From NCBI RefSeq assembly GCF_014279655.1, contig NZ_CP047946.1, positions 558,001 to 622,000 of the forward strand: a stretch of 64,000 bases of DNA, written 5' to 3'. The notes beneath the pieces were generated by a model, which was not told the DNA's origin, searched no databases, and worked only from the letters and a program-made list of their open reading frames with translations. The DNA is from Synechococcus sp. ROS8604. Lineage in GTDB: Bacteria; Cyanobacteriota; Cyanobacteriia; PCC-6307; Cyanobiaceae. The translations under genes and the position numbers were made by a program. The first letter of the stretch is position 1. Every line of letters begins with the position of its first letter. Shown piece by piece: positions 27,032-34,319 of this stretch.

Positions 27032-28438
27032 TTAATAGTCCTCGTCTGTTCTCTTGACCATCGTCCACTTCCCTTCTTCAATCGTTTGACGCGATTCGTG
27101 TGCTGTCCGCTCTGCATCGATGTATCTCAGGTATGTGTTCCTGAGTTGGTCTGGACTGGTGTGACCGTTGTCCGCGAAAGAGTTGATCTTTGGAGGGATT
27201 GCTAATCCAGGGTCTTCTTCAAGGGTTAAACGAAATGCCGTGTGTCGAATGGTTGTCCATTTTCTGCCTGATGCAGGGAACTCGTTTTCGAAGGTTTTCG
27301 CCATTACGTGCTTAAGAAGGAAGTTCAGAGTCTTCAGGACATGACTGTCTGCCGGATTGCCTTCTGGTCTCTCGATCTGAGGAAGAACCAGGTATCCAGA
27401 TGGTTTCCTCCTATGGAGTCGTTCCCAAAATCTGAATCCATCTTTTCTGTAGTGGGTCGTTTGATGAATTGGACGATCCTTTTTAGTTGTCTCCAAATTG
27501 CAGACAACAGTTTGGTTCCCCTGGTCCCTGAACCACTCGCTCTTGATTCGGTACATGTCTTCTGCTCGCAGGTAAAAGAACCACTCCAAGAGAAGTGCGT
27601 CATAGAGATCGCCCCAGTTGCGTTGGTTCAGTCGATTGCTCTTGCTCCACTCCAACTCCCAGTACTCGTCTGGATCCAGGAGTTGTCTCGCTGAGTCGAG
27701 AGACAAGTCCACCACTGCTGCCAGGAGTTGGTCCCACTGCTTTTGTGTCAGATGCTGAACCTGTTTGGTCTGCTTGCTGATCGCAGGGAATCTTGGAAAT
27801 GCATGTCCAGGGAAGTCGTCCTCTGCCAGTGCCAGGAGTTTGTTGATCAGGGTCTTCTGCTGCCCCTTCATCCCACTGCCATTGGATCCGCCGCTTCCAC
27901 GTGCACGTCTCTCCATAAGAGAGAAGTAGTCCTTGAAGTCCTGACTCGTAATCAGGTCAACGCTTCTGGACGCCCATGGTTGGTGACGGATGCCGTATTC
28001 GCTTGCTTCCCATTTCAGGGACTCCTCTCGCTTCCACCGCTTGAAATTGCGTTGGGTCTCCCGAGTTCGGGATTCAGACGTGAAATACCGCTCCCAATAC
28101 TCGCCAAGTGAGTTCTTGCTCTGTTCTTCCTGTAAGTCCAGGACTGCTTTGCTTTCGTCCTGCCACTTCTGGAACAGGGTGACCGACCTCTTTGCCGCCT
28201 CGTGAGGGTCTTCTGTCCCCGTGGTCCTCTGGATGGTCAGACGCTTCCCTAGACCTCCCTTAGATCGCCCCTGATGGGGTCTTGGGTCGTCGCTGGGGTC
28301 TGGTAACCACTCTGCGTACAGAACCCGTGTATGGGTCTGTCGCTTGATCCTGAGGTTCTGCGGGTACGAACCACGCACTCCAAAAACCTTCGACACGTTC
28401 AGGGTCGTCCAGTTCTCGGGGAGTGATGCTTTGCCCAC
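27032..28438 (-). CDS. int: Tyrosine recombinase (integrase) of the tRNA-Cys element
   Basis: 468 aa. Arg box YLRAEDMYRIKSEW (~residues 290-300), His-x-x-Arg box TTIRHTAFRL (~390-400) and the C-terminal FADNGHTSPDQLRNTYLRYI with the presumed nucleophilic Tyr. Residues ~100-200 look like the SAM-like core-binding domain and the N-terminal 90 residues like an arm-binding region. It reads away from attR, starting 130 bp from it, with the arm-like repeats in between. GTG start at 28438. It is long for the family because of the N-terminal extension. Confidence 0.9.
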   Translation of the reverse strand: MGKASLPENWTTLNVSKVFGVRGSYPQNLRIKRQTHTRVLYAEWLPDPSDDPRPHQGRSKGGLGKRLTIQRTTGTEDPHEAAKRSVTLFQKWQDESKAVLDLQEEQSKNSLGEYWERYFTSESRTRETQRNFKRWKREESLKWEASEYGIRHQPWASRSVDLITSQDFKDYFSLMERRARGSGGSNGSGMKGQQKTLINKLLALAEDDFPGHAFPRFPAISKQTKQVQHLTQKQWDQLLAAVVDLSLDSARQLLDPDEYWELEWSKSNRLNQRNWGDLYDALLLEWFFYLRAEDMYRIKSEWFRDQGNQTVVCNLETTKKDRPIHQTTHYRKDGFRFWERLHRRKPSGYLVLPQIERPEGNPADSHVLKTLNFLLKHVMAKTFENEFPASGRKWTTIRHTAFRLTLEEDPGLAIPPKINSFADNGHTSPDQLRNTYLRYIDAERTAHESRQTIEEGKWTMVKRTDEDY

Positions 28439-28443
28439 CTCGC

Positions 28444-28519
28444 TTACCTACCTGGGTCTTGTCGCCCAGTTCTGAACACTGACCCACTTTGCCGTCTCTG
28501 GTAGGTAAGTGGTAGGTAA
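28444..28519 (+). promoter_or_regulatory. Right-end GGTAGGTAA sites between integrase and attR
   Basis: One inverted copy at 28444-28452 and a tandem pair at 28500-28508 and 28511-28519, with the same 11-bp spacing as near attL. They lie between the int start and attR, so they could serve as recombinase arm sites and as autoregulatory operators. Confidence 0.6.
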
Positions 28520-28569
28520 GTTGTCGGTTTTCTTCGACTAGACCCCCGTGTTTATAGGGTTTTTATCTG

Positions 28570-28602
28570 TTTATCCCCAGTTCGAATCTGGGTGCCGCCT
28601 TT
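28570..28602 (+). repeat. attR: second 33-bp att core
   Basis: Exact copy of 22467-22499 without the rest of a tRNA. It marks the right end of the element; the chromosome resumes at 28603. Confidence 0.93.
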
Positions 28603-28631
28603 GATCTCAAAAGACCCGAACGAGATCTTTT
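28603..28631 (+). terminator. Hairpin with T-tract right after attR (probable original tRNA-Cys terminator)
   Basis: GATCTC 28603-28608 pairs with GAGATC 28622-28627, then TTTT. It sits where the tRNA-Cys terminator would be without the element. Confidence 0.6.
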
Positions 28632-28734
28632 CATGATTTGGCGTATCTCCACGCTACGCACAATCCTCGAATGTCTTGCTCAGAATCTGTCTCATTTGAG
28701 ATGGGTTGTGGGCTCTGCGTTGAAGGGCTCTCAT

Positions 28735-28756
28735 GGGGCTTGCGCTTGCCCCTTTT
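28735..28756 (+). terminator. Short GC hairpin with TTTT
   Basis: GGGGC (28735-28739) pairs with GCCCC (28748-28752), followed by TTTT. No gene upstream of it on this strand is visible. Confidence 0.45.
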
Positions 28757-28905
28757 AGGCATCTTCCCAGATCTTCGTTAGGGCAACGCTTGATCGTGCA
28801 CTTGGGTTCGTGCCTCGCACAGGGGTGCTTGGTTGTTGGGGATGAAGGTTGAGCCTTGAGGGGTTGGCTCTTGTGAATGACGCGCTGGAGGTCGAGGGTT
28901 AAGCG

Positions 28906-29120
28906 AAAAAAAAAGCCCCAGGAGCGTTCGATCTCCTGAGGCCTGAGTCGTTCTCATGCGACCGAACCGTTCTATCCGAATTGCTGAGTATTTGTGCTTA
29001 CAGAATGCCGGCGGTTGAGGTTCGGCTCTCCGTGGCAGCTCCCGTTCACTCGCACCTGATCTGCCTTGGTGCCTGGGTGGCGATGGAGGGGCTTCAGCGG
29101 CAAAATGCAAGTTCTTTGCG
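28906..29120 (-). ncRNA. Candidate small RNA (or leftover transcript) ending at a strong terminator
   Basis: On the minus strand a 10-position stem (28933-28942 with 28915-28924, one mismatch, 8-nt loop) is followed by nine U at 28914-28906, a textbook terminator with no protein gene ahead of it. The ~200 nt upstream contain several GC-rich self-complementary segments but no convincing coding frame. The 5' end is unknown; no known RNA family was recognised. Confidence 0.35.
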
Positions 29121-29131
29121 AGGAAGATTAG

Positions 29132-29869
29132 GTGAAAAATATTAGAAATAGGGTTTGTGTTTTGCTCGGAGAAGAGCAAAGTGGTCGAAAAAGCACGTTT
29201 GTTGTTTAGGCTATTGGGCTTTTAATTCTCTTCTCCATTCCGCTGGCAATTCTTGCGACGGAGCCTGCGACGGAGCCGGTGGTTCGTGGCCCTCATTTTG
29301 GTCTTTTGGCGAAATTAGACCTGGTTGTCGCAATCTTGTTTCTTGTGGAATACCTCTCCCGTTTATGGATTGCGCCGCTCCGAGATGGGGCAGGGAAAGG
29401 GGTGAGAGGCGCCTTGGGTTACGCGATCACTCCAATGGCGATTCTTGATCTTGTTGCGATTGCGCCAACGATCCTTGGATTTATTAGTCCTGAGCTCTAT
29501 CTGCTTCGACTGATTCGTCTTGTGCGAATTGGCAAGATAGGGCGTTCTAAGTGCTTTCAGAACTGCAAATTTCTGCCATCTATTCGGCTGTCGTGATTTG
29601 CATCAGTAGTGCATTGATGTATGTGGTTGAAGGAAGCGTGCGAACCGAGCAATTTGGCTCCATCCCTCGGTGCTTATGGTGGTCAGTGATTACCGTAACG
29701 ACGGTTGGCTATGGAGATGTATCCCCAGAAACGGCAGCTGGAAAGATTGTTGCTGCGATGACGGCATGTTTGGATTGCTGTGATCGCAATCCCTATTGGC
29801 ATTATTTCTTCTGGATTCACAGATTCTCTGAGTTTAGAAAAAACGGATTTAGATTCCAAGCGTGGTTGA
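29132..29869 (+). pseudogene. Decayed voltage-gated potassium channel gene
   Basis: Pieces of a six-transmembrane K+ channel in different frames: GTG at 29132, in-frame TAG at 29207-29209 inside S1, then S1-S4 (…LDLVVAILFLVEYLSRLW…LYLLRLIRLVRIGK), a frameshift with lost S4-S5 sequence near 29545-29551, then S5-pore (GSIPRCLWWSVITVTTVGYGDVSPETAAGK) with the TVGYGD selectivity filter, and another shift near 29770 after which S6 continues (IGIISSGFTDSLSLEKTD) to TGA at 29867-29869. At least three lesions make it non-functional as one chain. It lies just outside the integration site. Confidence 0.85.
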
Positions 29870-29956
29870 GATTGCAGCCCAACTAGTAGAAGACCTGATC
29901 TCTTGGTTGTCATTTGTTCGCTTTGTTTAATACAGTCAAATAAAAAATTTTGAAAT

Positions 29957-30469
29957 CTAGAAATGAGCCTCTGCTTTGTAGATCTCACCATTGATGTGCA
30001 GAGCGCTGCAGCGCAATACTCTGTCTTTCAATCTGCATTCTCCGTTGTTAGCGGCCCAAGCCTTGGGTAAGCCCGTTGCAATTCCATTGGAGTTGAATGA
30101 TGCTTCTGCCACGCTTGAGACTGCGCTTTGCCACGACTGGGCGTCTAAGCGACAGGTTCCAGCGCTGCATTCCAAAGGTGATTCTCCCTGTGTTGTCAGG
30201 GTGACGAACGTGAGCTGCCTACGGGAATTTTTGGTGCTGCCGTGGCCAATCAAGCGGACCGCTACGACGGAGGCACTGCGTCCTTTGAGCTGCAAGGTGA
30301 TGCAATCAGAGCTTTCTTGCTTGCTGCCGGTGAAGGAACACTCCTTCGTGTTCGTTTCATAGCGGCCAATTTTTAGATTCGGATCGGCAGCCCCTCTTAA
30401 AGGAAAGCTCATCGTGCTGCTCAGCAGCAGCAGGGTGCTGAGGCGCAAAGCAAGAGAGCGATCCATCAT
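29957..30469 (-). CDS. Putative secreted protein of unknown function
   Basis: 170 aa with a signal peptide (MMDRSLALRLSTLLLLSSTMSFPLRGA, cleavage near AA-DP). The mature part has about six Cys (ECSF, SSDCIT, LECSAGTCRL, ECRLKD, LRCSALH), implying disulfides, and looks beta-rich. No family recognised. Convergent with the channel pseudogene. Confidence 0.65.
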   Translation of the reverse strand: MMDRSLALRLSTLLLLSSTMSFPLRGAADPNLKIGRYETNTKECSFTGSKQESSDCITLQLKGRSASVVAVRLIGHGSTKNSRRQLTFVTLTTQGESPLECSAGTCRLDAQSWQSAVSSVAEASFNSNGIATGLPKAWAANNGECRLKDRVLRCSALHINGEIYKAEAHF

Positions 30470-30488
30470 CTGTTCAGTAATTGTTTGT

Positions 30489-30668
30489 TCAGTAGTCGTT
30501 ATCAGCTACGCAAATCCCCATGCATCGGATGCCATTGGTGGCGGTGCGGCGGCAGTGGGGACAAAGGACCTTTTCGCTTTGGCCTGTGGTCATTCCATCT
30601 CCTGCTCGATCGGATTCGGAGCCGGATGGGTTGCTCGTTTGCATGATGGATTCCGCGATCGATGCCAT
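30489..30668 (-). CDS. Small zinc-ribbon-like protein (59 aa)
   Basis: The C-terminal LCPHCRRTATNGIRCMGICVADNDY has a CxxC...CxxxC arrangement typical of a short family conserved in marine picocyanobacteria (as I recall, CPHCGRTASNG...CVADSDY). ATG at 30668 chosen; the internal ATG (MTTGQSEK) 34 codons from the end is an alternative start. Function unknown, metal binding inferred. It lies 20 bp upstream of the secreted-protein gene on the same strand. Confidence 0.6.
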   Translation of the reverse strand: MASIAESIMQTSNPSGSESDRAGDGMTTGQSEKVLCPHCRRTATNGIRCMGICVADNDY

Positions 30669-30717
30669 GGCGAACGCTGCTTTACGACGATCATGGCGTG
30701 AACAGTGAAAGGCCGGC

Positions 30718-31677
30718 GTGACGGGAATCGGATTTGGGACTTGGGCCTGGGGCAATCAATTGCTGTGGGGTTACCAGCCGGAGCGTGATGATCCCGATCT
30801 TGCGGCCACTCTGAGTGCAGCTGTTCAAGGCGGATTGTCGCTTGTGGACACCGCCGATTCCTATGGCACAGGACGCCTCAATGGGCGTAGCGAACGGTTG
30901 CTGGGTCAGTTTCTGCGTGCCATTGATCCTGTTCAGTCCCAAAAGCTCAAGGTGGCAACCAAGTTGGCTCCATTCCCTTGGAGGCTGGGACGCGGCGGGT
31001 TTAAGCGTGCGTTTGATGCCAGTAAAGAGCGTTTGGGAGGACGTTTGGATCGAATCCAATTGCATTGGTCCACGGCTCGCTATGCCCCTTGGCAAGAGTT
31101 GCCTTTGCTCGATGGGCTTGGGGACCTAGTCGAGCAAGGCTTGGTGCCAGAACTGGGCTTGTCCAACGTGGGGCCCAAGCGTCTTCGCTTCCTCCATGAA
31201 CATCTCTTGAACAGAGGGATCTCCCTAAAAAGCGTGCAAGTTCAGCTGTCTCTGCTTGCTCCTGAACCGGTTCTCCATGGCGAGTTGGCGGATGTGTGCC
31301 GGGAGCTTGGTGTTGAGTTGTTGGCCTATAGCCCTCTATCTCTCGGGATTTTGGCGATTCCTCCAGGAGCGCAAGGCACCACCGCAACGATGTTGCGTTC
31401 AAGGTTGTTTCGGCGTCTGCTGCCAGCCAGTGAGGGCTTGCGTGCCGTCATGGTTGAAATCGCTGCAAGCCGAAGCGCTTCGATGGCCCAAGTGGCTTTG
31501 AATTGGTGCCGGGCCCATGGTGCTTGTCCGATTCCAGGATTGCGCCGCCCAGCCCAAGTGATTGATGTCACTCAAGCTTTGCAATGGTCGCTGAGTGAAA
31601 CCGAGAGGCAAGCTTTGGATCAAGCCAGCAAAACAACAGTGGCACGCATGCCAGCTAATCCATTTCAGAGTGCCTGA
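30718..31677 (+). CDS. Aldo/keto reductase
   Basis: 319 aa TIM-barrel oxidoreductase. Catalytic tetrad in order: Asp-Tyr in LVDTADSYGTG, Lys in VATKLAPFPW, His in IQLHWST. NADPH-site features AQVALNWCRAHG and PIPGLRRPAQV at the end. Substrate unknown; related proteins in plants and cyanobacteria include PLR1-like and general aldehyde reductases. The 3' end overlaps the next convergent gene by 13 bp. Confidence 0.92.
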   Translation: MTGIGFGTWAWGNQLLWGYQPERDDPDLAATLSAAVQGGLSLVDTADSYGTGRLNGRSERLLGQFLRAIDPVQSQKLKVATKLAPFPWRLGRGGFKRAFDASKERLGGRLDRIQLHWSTARYAPWQELPLLDGLGDLVEQGLVPELGLSNVGPKRLRFLHEHLLNRGISLKSVQVQLSLLAPEPVLHGELADVCRELGVELLAYSPLSLGILAIPPGAQGTTATMLRSRLFRRLLPASEGLRAVMVEIAASRSASMAQVALNWCRAHGACPIPGLRRPAQVIDVTQALQWSLSETERQALDQASKTTVARMPANPFQSA

Positions 31678-32291
31678 TCAGCAGGATCAGGATCAGGACT
31701 TACAACCACTGGCAAAGAGGATGCTTTGCCCTGGAATGGAATGACCTTGACCGGAGATGGATTGGACGTCTCTTCCTGCGCCTTGGATTGTTCACAGGCA
31801 TTCAAAGCTTCTTGAAGAAGAGAATCGAATGTGGCCCCTGGCAGACGATGCCGGGCGATTTCAAGAAATGTTCTCGGTAGGGACTCTCCTGCAGCGCTCA
31901 GGACCGCTGGGTTTTCACGGCGCTGTTGTTGCTCATCTTCAATGGCACGAAGGAAACGATGGGTCACGTCTCGCTTGGTGCAGGCCTTAATCAGGGTGTC
32001 ACGGTTGGCAATCGGCTGATCCGGAATCTCTTCAAGTTCAACGATCCTGCGCTCGAGGCTCTCGAGAACTTCAGCTGCTTCTTTGGTGATGTTGGCGAGT
32101 TGTCCGTCCGACAGGAAGGGCATATCGGCCACAAAGACCTTTCCATGATCTTTGAGGGCTAGAAAAGTAGGCCTGGCCCCTTGTCGATGGCCTGATGCAC
32201 GGTCATAATTCCCGCCAAGAGGCCTCCGTGGAGGCGTAGGACCAGCAGAAGAGCGTCTACGGGTCGTTCTTTGAATTCTATCGAAAGCCAT
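31665..32291 (-). CDS. Conserved cyanobacterial protein of unknown function
   Basis: 208 aa. Basic low-complexity N-terminus (RTTRRRSSAGPTPPRRPLGG), then a helical region with HGKVFVADMPFLSDGQLANITKEAAEVLESLERRIVELE (coiled-coil character) and a Pro/Asp-rich tail. No family assigned. The N-terminal extension may be over-called; the internal Met of ADMPFLS is an alternative. Confidence 0.6.
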   Translation of the reverse strand: MAFDRIQRTTRRRSSAGPTPPRRPLGGNYDRASGHRQGARPTFLALKDHGKVFVADMPFLSDGQLANITKEAAEVLESLERRIVELEEIPDQPIANRDTLIKACTKRDVTHRFLRAIEDEQQQRRENPAVLSAAGESLPRTFLEIARHRLPGATFDSLLQEALNACEQSKAQEETSNPSPVKVIPFQGKASSLPVVVSPDPDPADQAL

Positions 32292-32429
32292 TCCTAATTA
32301 AAGATTTAATGCTCTGCTTGCGGCGAATGCCGAAGTGCCATAGCAACACTAACGATTTATATCCTAAATGGGTTTGGGAGCGCAGCCAGTTTGATGAACT
32401 GACGTCTTCTATCGAATGGGGGGCGGAAT

Positions 32430-33470
32430 TCATGTTGGCAGTCCCAAGACGGGTCCGTTTCCATCCCCGCCTGTTGAACGTTCGATCCGTCCGATGGTCC
32501 AGGCCTGAAGTTTCTCCGCTTCGCATGCTTTCTTAGCGACCGCAACCCCTTCTTCGGGGACGATTAAGCAGTAACCAATGCCGAGATTGAAGGTATGCCA
32601 GAGGTCTCGTTCGGGGATGCCGCCATGGGATTGCAGCCAGTCATAGACAGCCGGGCGTACCCAGCTCGAAGGGTCCACGCTTGCTTGTAAACCGTTCGGT
32701 AGGCAACGAGGCAGGTTTTCTGGAAGCCCGCCTCCTGTGATGTGAGCCATTCCGTGAAGGGGTGTTCCTGCTTCGAGCAGGGTTTTCACAAGACGCCCAT
32801 AGAGCTGTGTGGGGGTGAGCAAGGTCTCGATCAGAGATTGATCGTCGGGGCCTAATCTGGTTTCAGCATTGGCGCCAGCTTGGGTGAGCACCCTGCGGAC
32901 CAGGCTGAAGCCATTGCTGTGAATGCCGCTGCTGGCAATGCCCAGAATGATGTCTCCTGCGCGGATCTGCCGCCCGTCGATCAGCTGCTCTTCTTCAACA
33001 ACAGCCACGCAGAAGCCTGCTAGGTCGTAACGCCCTGGTGGATAGAACCCTGGCATTTCAGCGGTTTCACCACCCAACAAAGCGCAGCCACTCATGCGAC
33101 ATCCCTCGGCAATGCCCTCCACCACCGTGGCCATCGCTTCAGGGCTCAAAGCTCCAGTGGCCATGTAGTCGAGGAAAAAGAGGGGTTCTGCCCCACTGGT
33201 GATCACGTCGTTGACACACATGGCGACAAGGTCGATCCCCACGTCGTGATGCCGGCCATGGTCTTGAGCGAGTTCAAGCTTGGTGCCAACGCCATCAGTC
33301 CCTGACACCAACAGGGGTTTCTTGAGTCCTGCGGGAAGGCGCATCAGGCCGCCAAAACCACCGAGTCCGCCCACGACCTCTGGCCGGTGCGTGGCTTCCA
33401 CGCTCTGGCGGATTCTGTTGACGAAGGCGCGCCCCGCCTCCACATCGACCCCAGCGGTTTTGTAGTCCAT
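32430..33470 (-). CDS. purM: Phosphoribosylformylglycinamidine cyclo-ligase (AIR synthetase)
   Basis: 346 aa. [20 protein letters not shown] start, [51 protein letters not shown] and [13 protein letters not shown] are diagnostic. Fifth step of purine synthesis, making AIR from FGAM. Normal length. It stands alone, divergent from the RlpA-like gene with 337 bp between. Confidence 0.98.
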   Translation of the reverse strand: MDYKTAGVDVEAGRAFVNRIRQSVEATHRPEVVGGLGGFGGLMRLPAGLKKPLLVSGTDGVGTKLELAQDHGRHHDVGIDLVAMCVNDVITSGAEPLFFLDYMATGALSPEAMATVVEGIAEGCRMSGCALLGGETAEMPGFYPPGRYDLAGFCVAVVEEEQLIDGRQIRAGDIILGIASSGIHSNGFSLVRRVLTQAGANAETRLGPDDQSLIETLLTPTQLYGRLVKTLLEAGTPLHGMAHITGGGLPENLPRCLPNGLQASVDPSSWVRPAVYDWLQSHGGIPERDLWHTFNLGIGYCLIVPEEGVAVAKKACEAEKLQAWTIGRIERSTGGDGNGPVLGLPT

Positions 33471-33807
33471 TCAAAAATGCTTCACTTCAATGATCCTCCT
33501 CTTTCATGGCTTGTGCTGTGCCTGATCTGAGATCGTCCGGACTACTGATGAGTGTGGCTTTTCCCTGGGATCAGGCTCCCTAATGCGTTATTGATTCTGT
33601 TGTGTTGCGTAGCCCTGTGCAGGTGTGACATCTCAGGGTTGCGTCAACGATTTCGTTCAAGCGAGATGTCTCAGCGTTCCTGAACACGATTGAAAAAGGT
33701 TTTTAGTTTGATCAAAGTTTGAAACGAGAGATCGTTCGCACCAGACGACTTTTTCCGCTTTGCTTGCGGACAAGGGTCGCTCTGCCAAGGCCGAACCATC
33801 GACTTGT
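33471..33807. other. 337-bp intergenic region between purM and the RlpA-like gene
   Basis: Divergent promoter region. No convincing gene, tRNA or repeat seen. A TTGAAA...-like stretch and the GAGATG repeats (around 33660 and 33730) are not distinctive enough to call. Confidence 0.5.
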
Positions 33808-34317
33808 ATGTTCCGATCTTTCCCCTTCGCAACGCTCGCCACTGGGCTCTTCGCTACAGGCTTTGCCCTGTTTCCAGTCTTGGCGCGTGACGTACCCACC
33901 CTTGATCTCTACGACCCTTTCGAACCCTTGAGTTCAGAGACCGTTCAGGCCTCTGCTCCAACAGCCCCAGTGGTGGCTCCACCCCCTGCCGTCGCTCCGC
34001 CGAAACCTGCCAAAACGTTGGTTGTCTCCACCTCAACGGGAGAAGCCAGCTGGTACGGACCTGGCTTTTTTGGCAATCGCACCGCCAATGGAGAGGTGTT
34101 CAGGCCAGGAACCATGACCGCAGCGCATCGCACGTTGCCTTTTGGAACGAAAGTGAAGGTGACGAATCTCAGAAACGGCAAAGAAACGATCGTACGAATT
34201 AATGACAGGGGCCCATTCAGTGGCCATCGCGTCATCGATATCGCCCATGGCGCCGCTCAGCACCTTGGGTTGGTGTCAAGCGGCATCGCTCAAGTGCGCC
34301 TCGAGGTGCTGCGCTGA
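33808..34317 (+). CDS. rlpA: RlpA-like double-psi beta-barrel protein (septal ring lytic transglycosylase family)
   Basis: 169 aa from ATG at 33808. N-terminal signal sequence (FATLATGLFATGFALFPVLA), a Pro/Ala linker, then the DPBB domain: GEASWYGPGFFGNRTANGE, AAHRTLPFGTKVKVTNL, VRINDRGPFSGHRVIDI, with the catalytic Asp of NDRGPF. RlpA cleaves denuded peptidoglycan at septa in other bacteria. No SPOR domain follows, so it is a short version. Its stop overlaps or abuts the start of panC-cmk. Confidence 0.87.
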   Translation: MFRSFPFATLATGLFATGFALFPVLARDVPTLDLYDPFEPLSSETVQASAPTAPVVAPPPAVAPPKPAKTLVVSTSTGEASWYGPGFFGNRTANGEVFRPGTMTAAHRTLPFGTKVKVTNLRNGKETIVRINDRGPFSGHRVIDIAHGAAQHLGLVSSGIAQVRLEVLR

Positions 34318-34319
34318 GC

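Larger units (their letters stand above)
22467..28602. mobile_element. tRNA-Cys-integrated element (~6.1 kb), tyrosine-recombinase type
   Basis: Bounded by exact 33-bp direct repeats: 22467-22499 (the 3' half of tRNA-Cys plus 2 bp) and 28570-28602 (a bare copy). Contents in order: serine recombinase, 57-aa protein, putative HUH protein beside a perfect hairpin, interrupted small gene, 61-aa protein, ribbon-helix-helix-like protein, TPR cargo gene (minus), hypothetical, integrase remnant, tyrosine recombinase (minus) reading from the right end. Codon use and base composition differ: 23.55-24.0 kb is clearly AT-rich against the host. It resembles tycheposon-type elements of Prochlorococcus/Synechococcus in size, target and recombinase class; assignment to that group is inference. 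Confidence 0.88.
28632..29131. other. 500-bp stretch without a protein gene
   Basis: Between attR and the broken K+ channel gene. It holds the two terminator-like hairpins and the candidate RNA listed separately. An open minus-strand frame across 28778-29179 runs through the terminator and has an implausible composition (Pro/Arg/Gln-rich), so it is not called. Confidence 0.6.

Noticed and set aside
22467-28602. Prophage reading of the tRNA-Cys element
   Set aside because: No capsid, portal, terminase, tail or lysis genes are present; at 6 kb it is a small integrative element.
28778-29179. Open minus-strand frame of 133 codons
   Set aside because: It runs through a strong terminator, is Pro/Arg/Gln-rich and shows no protein-like pattern.
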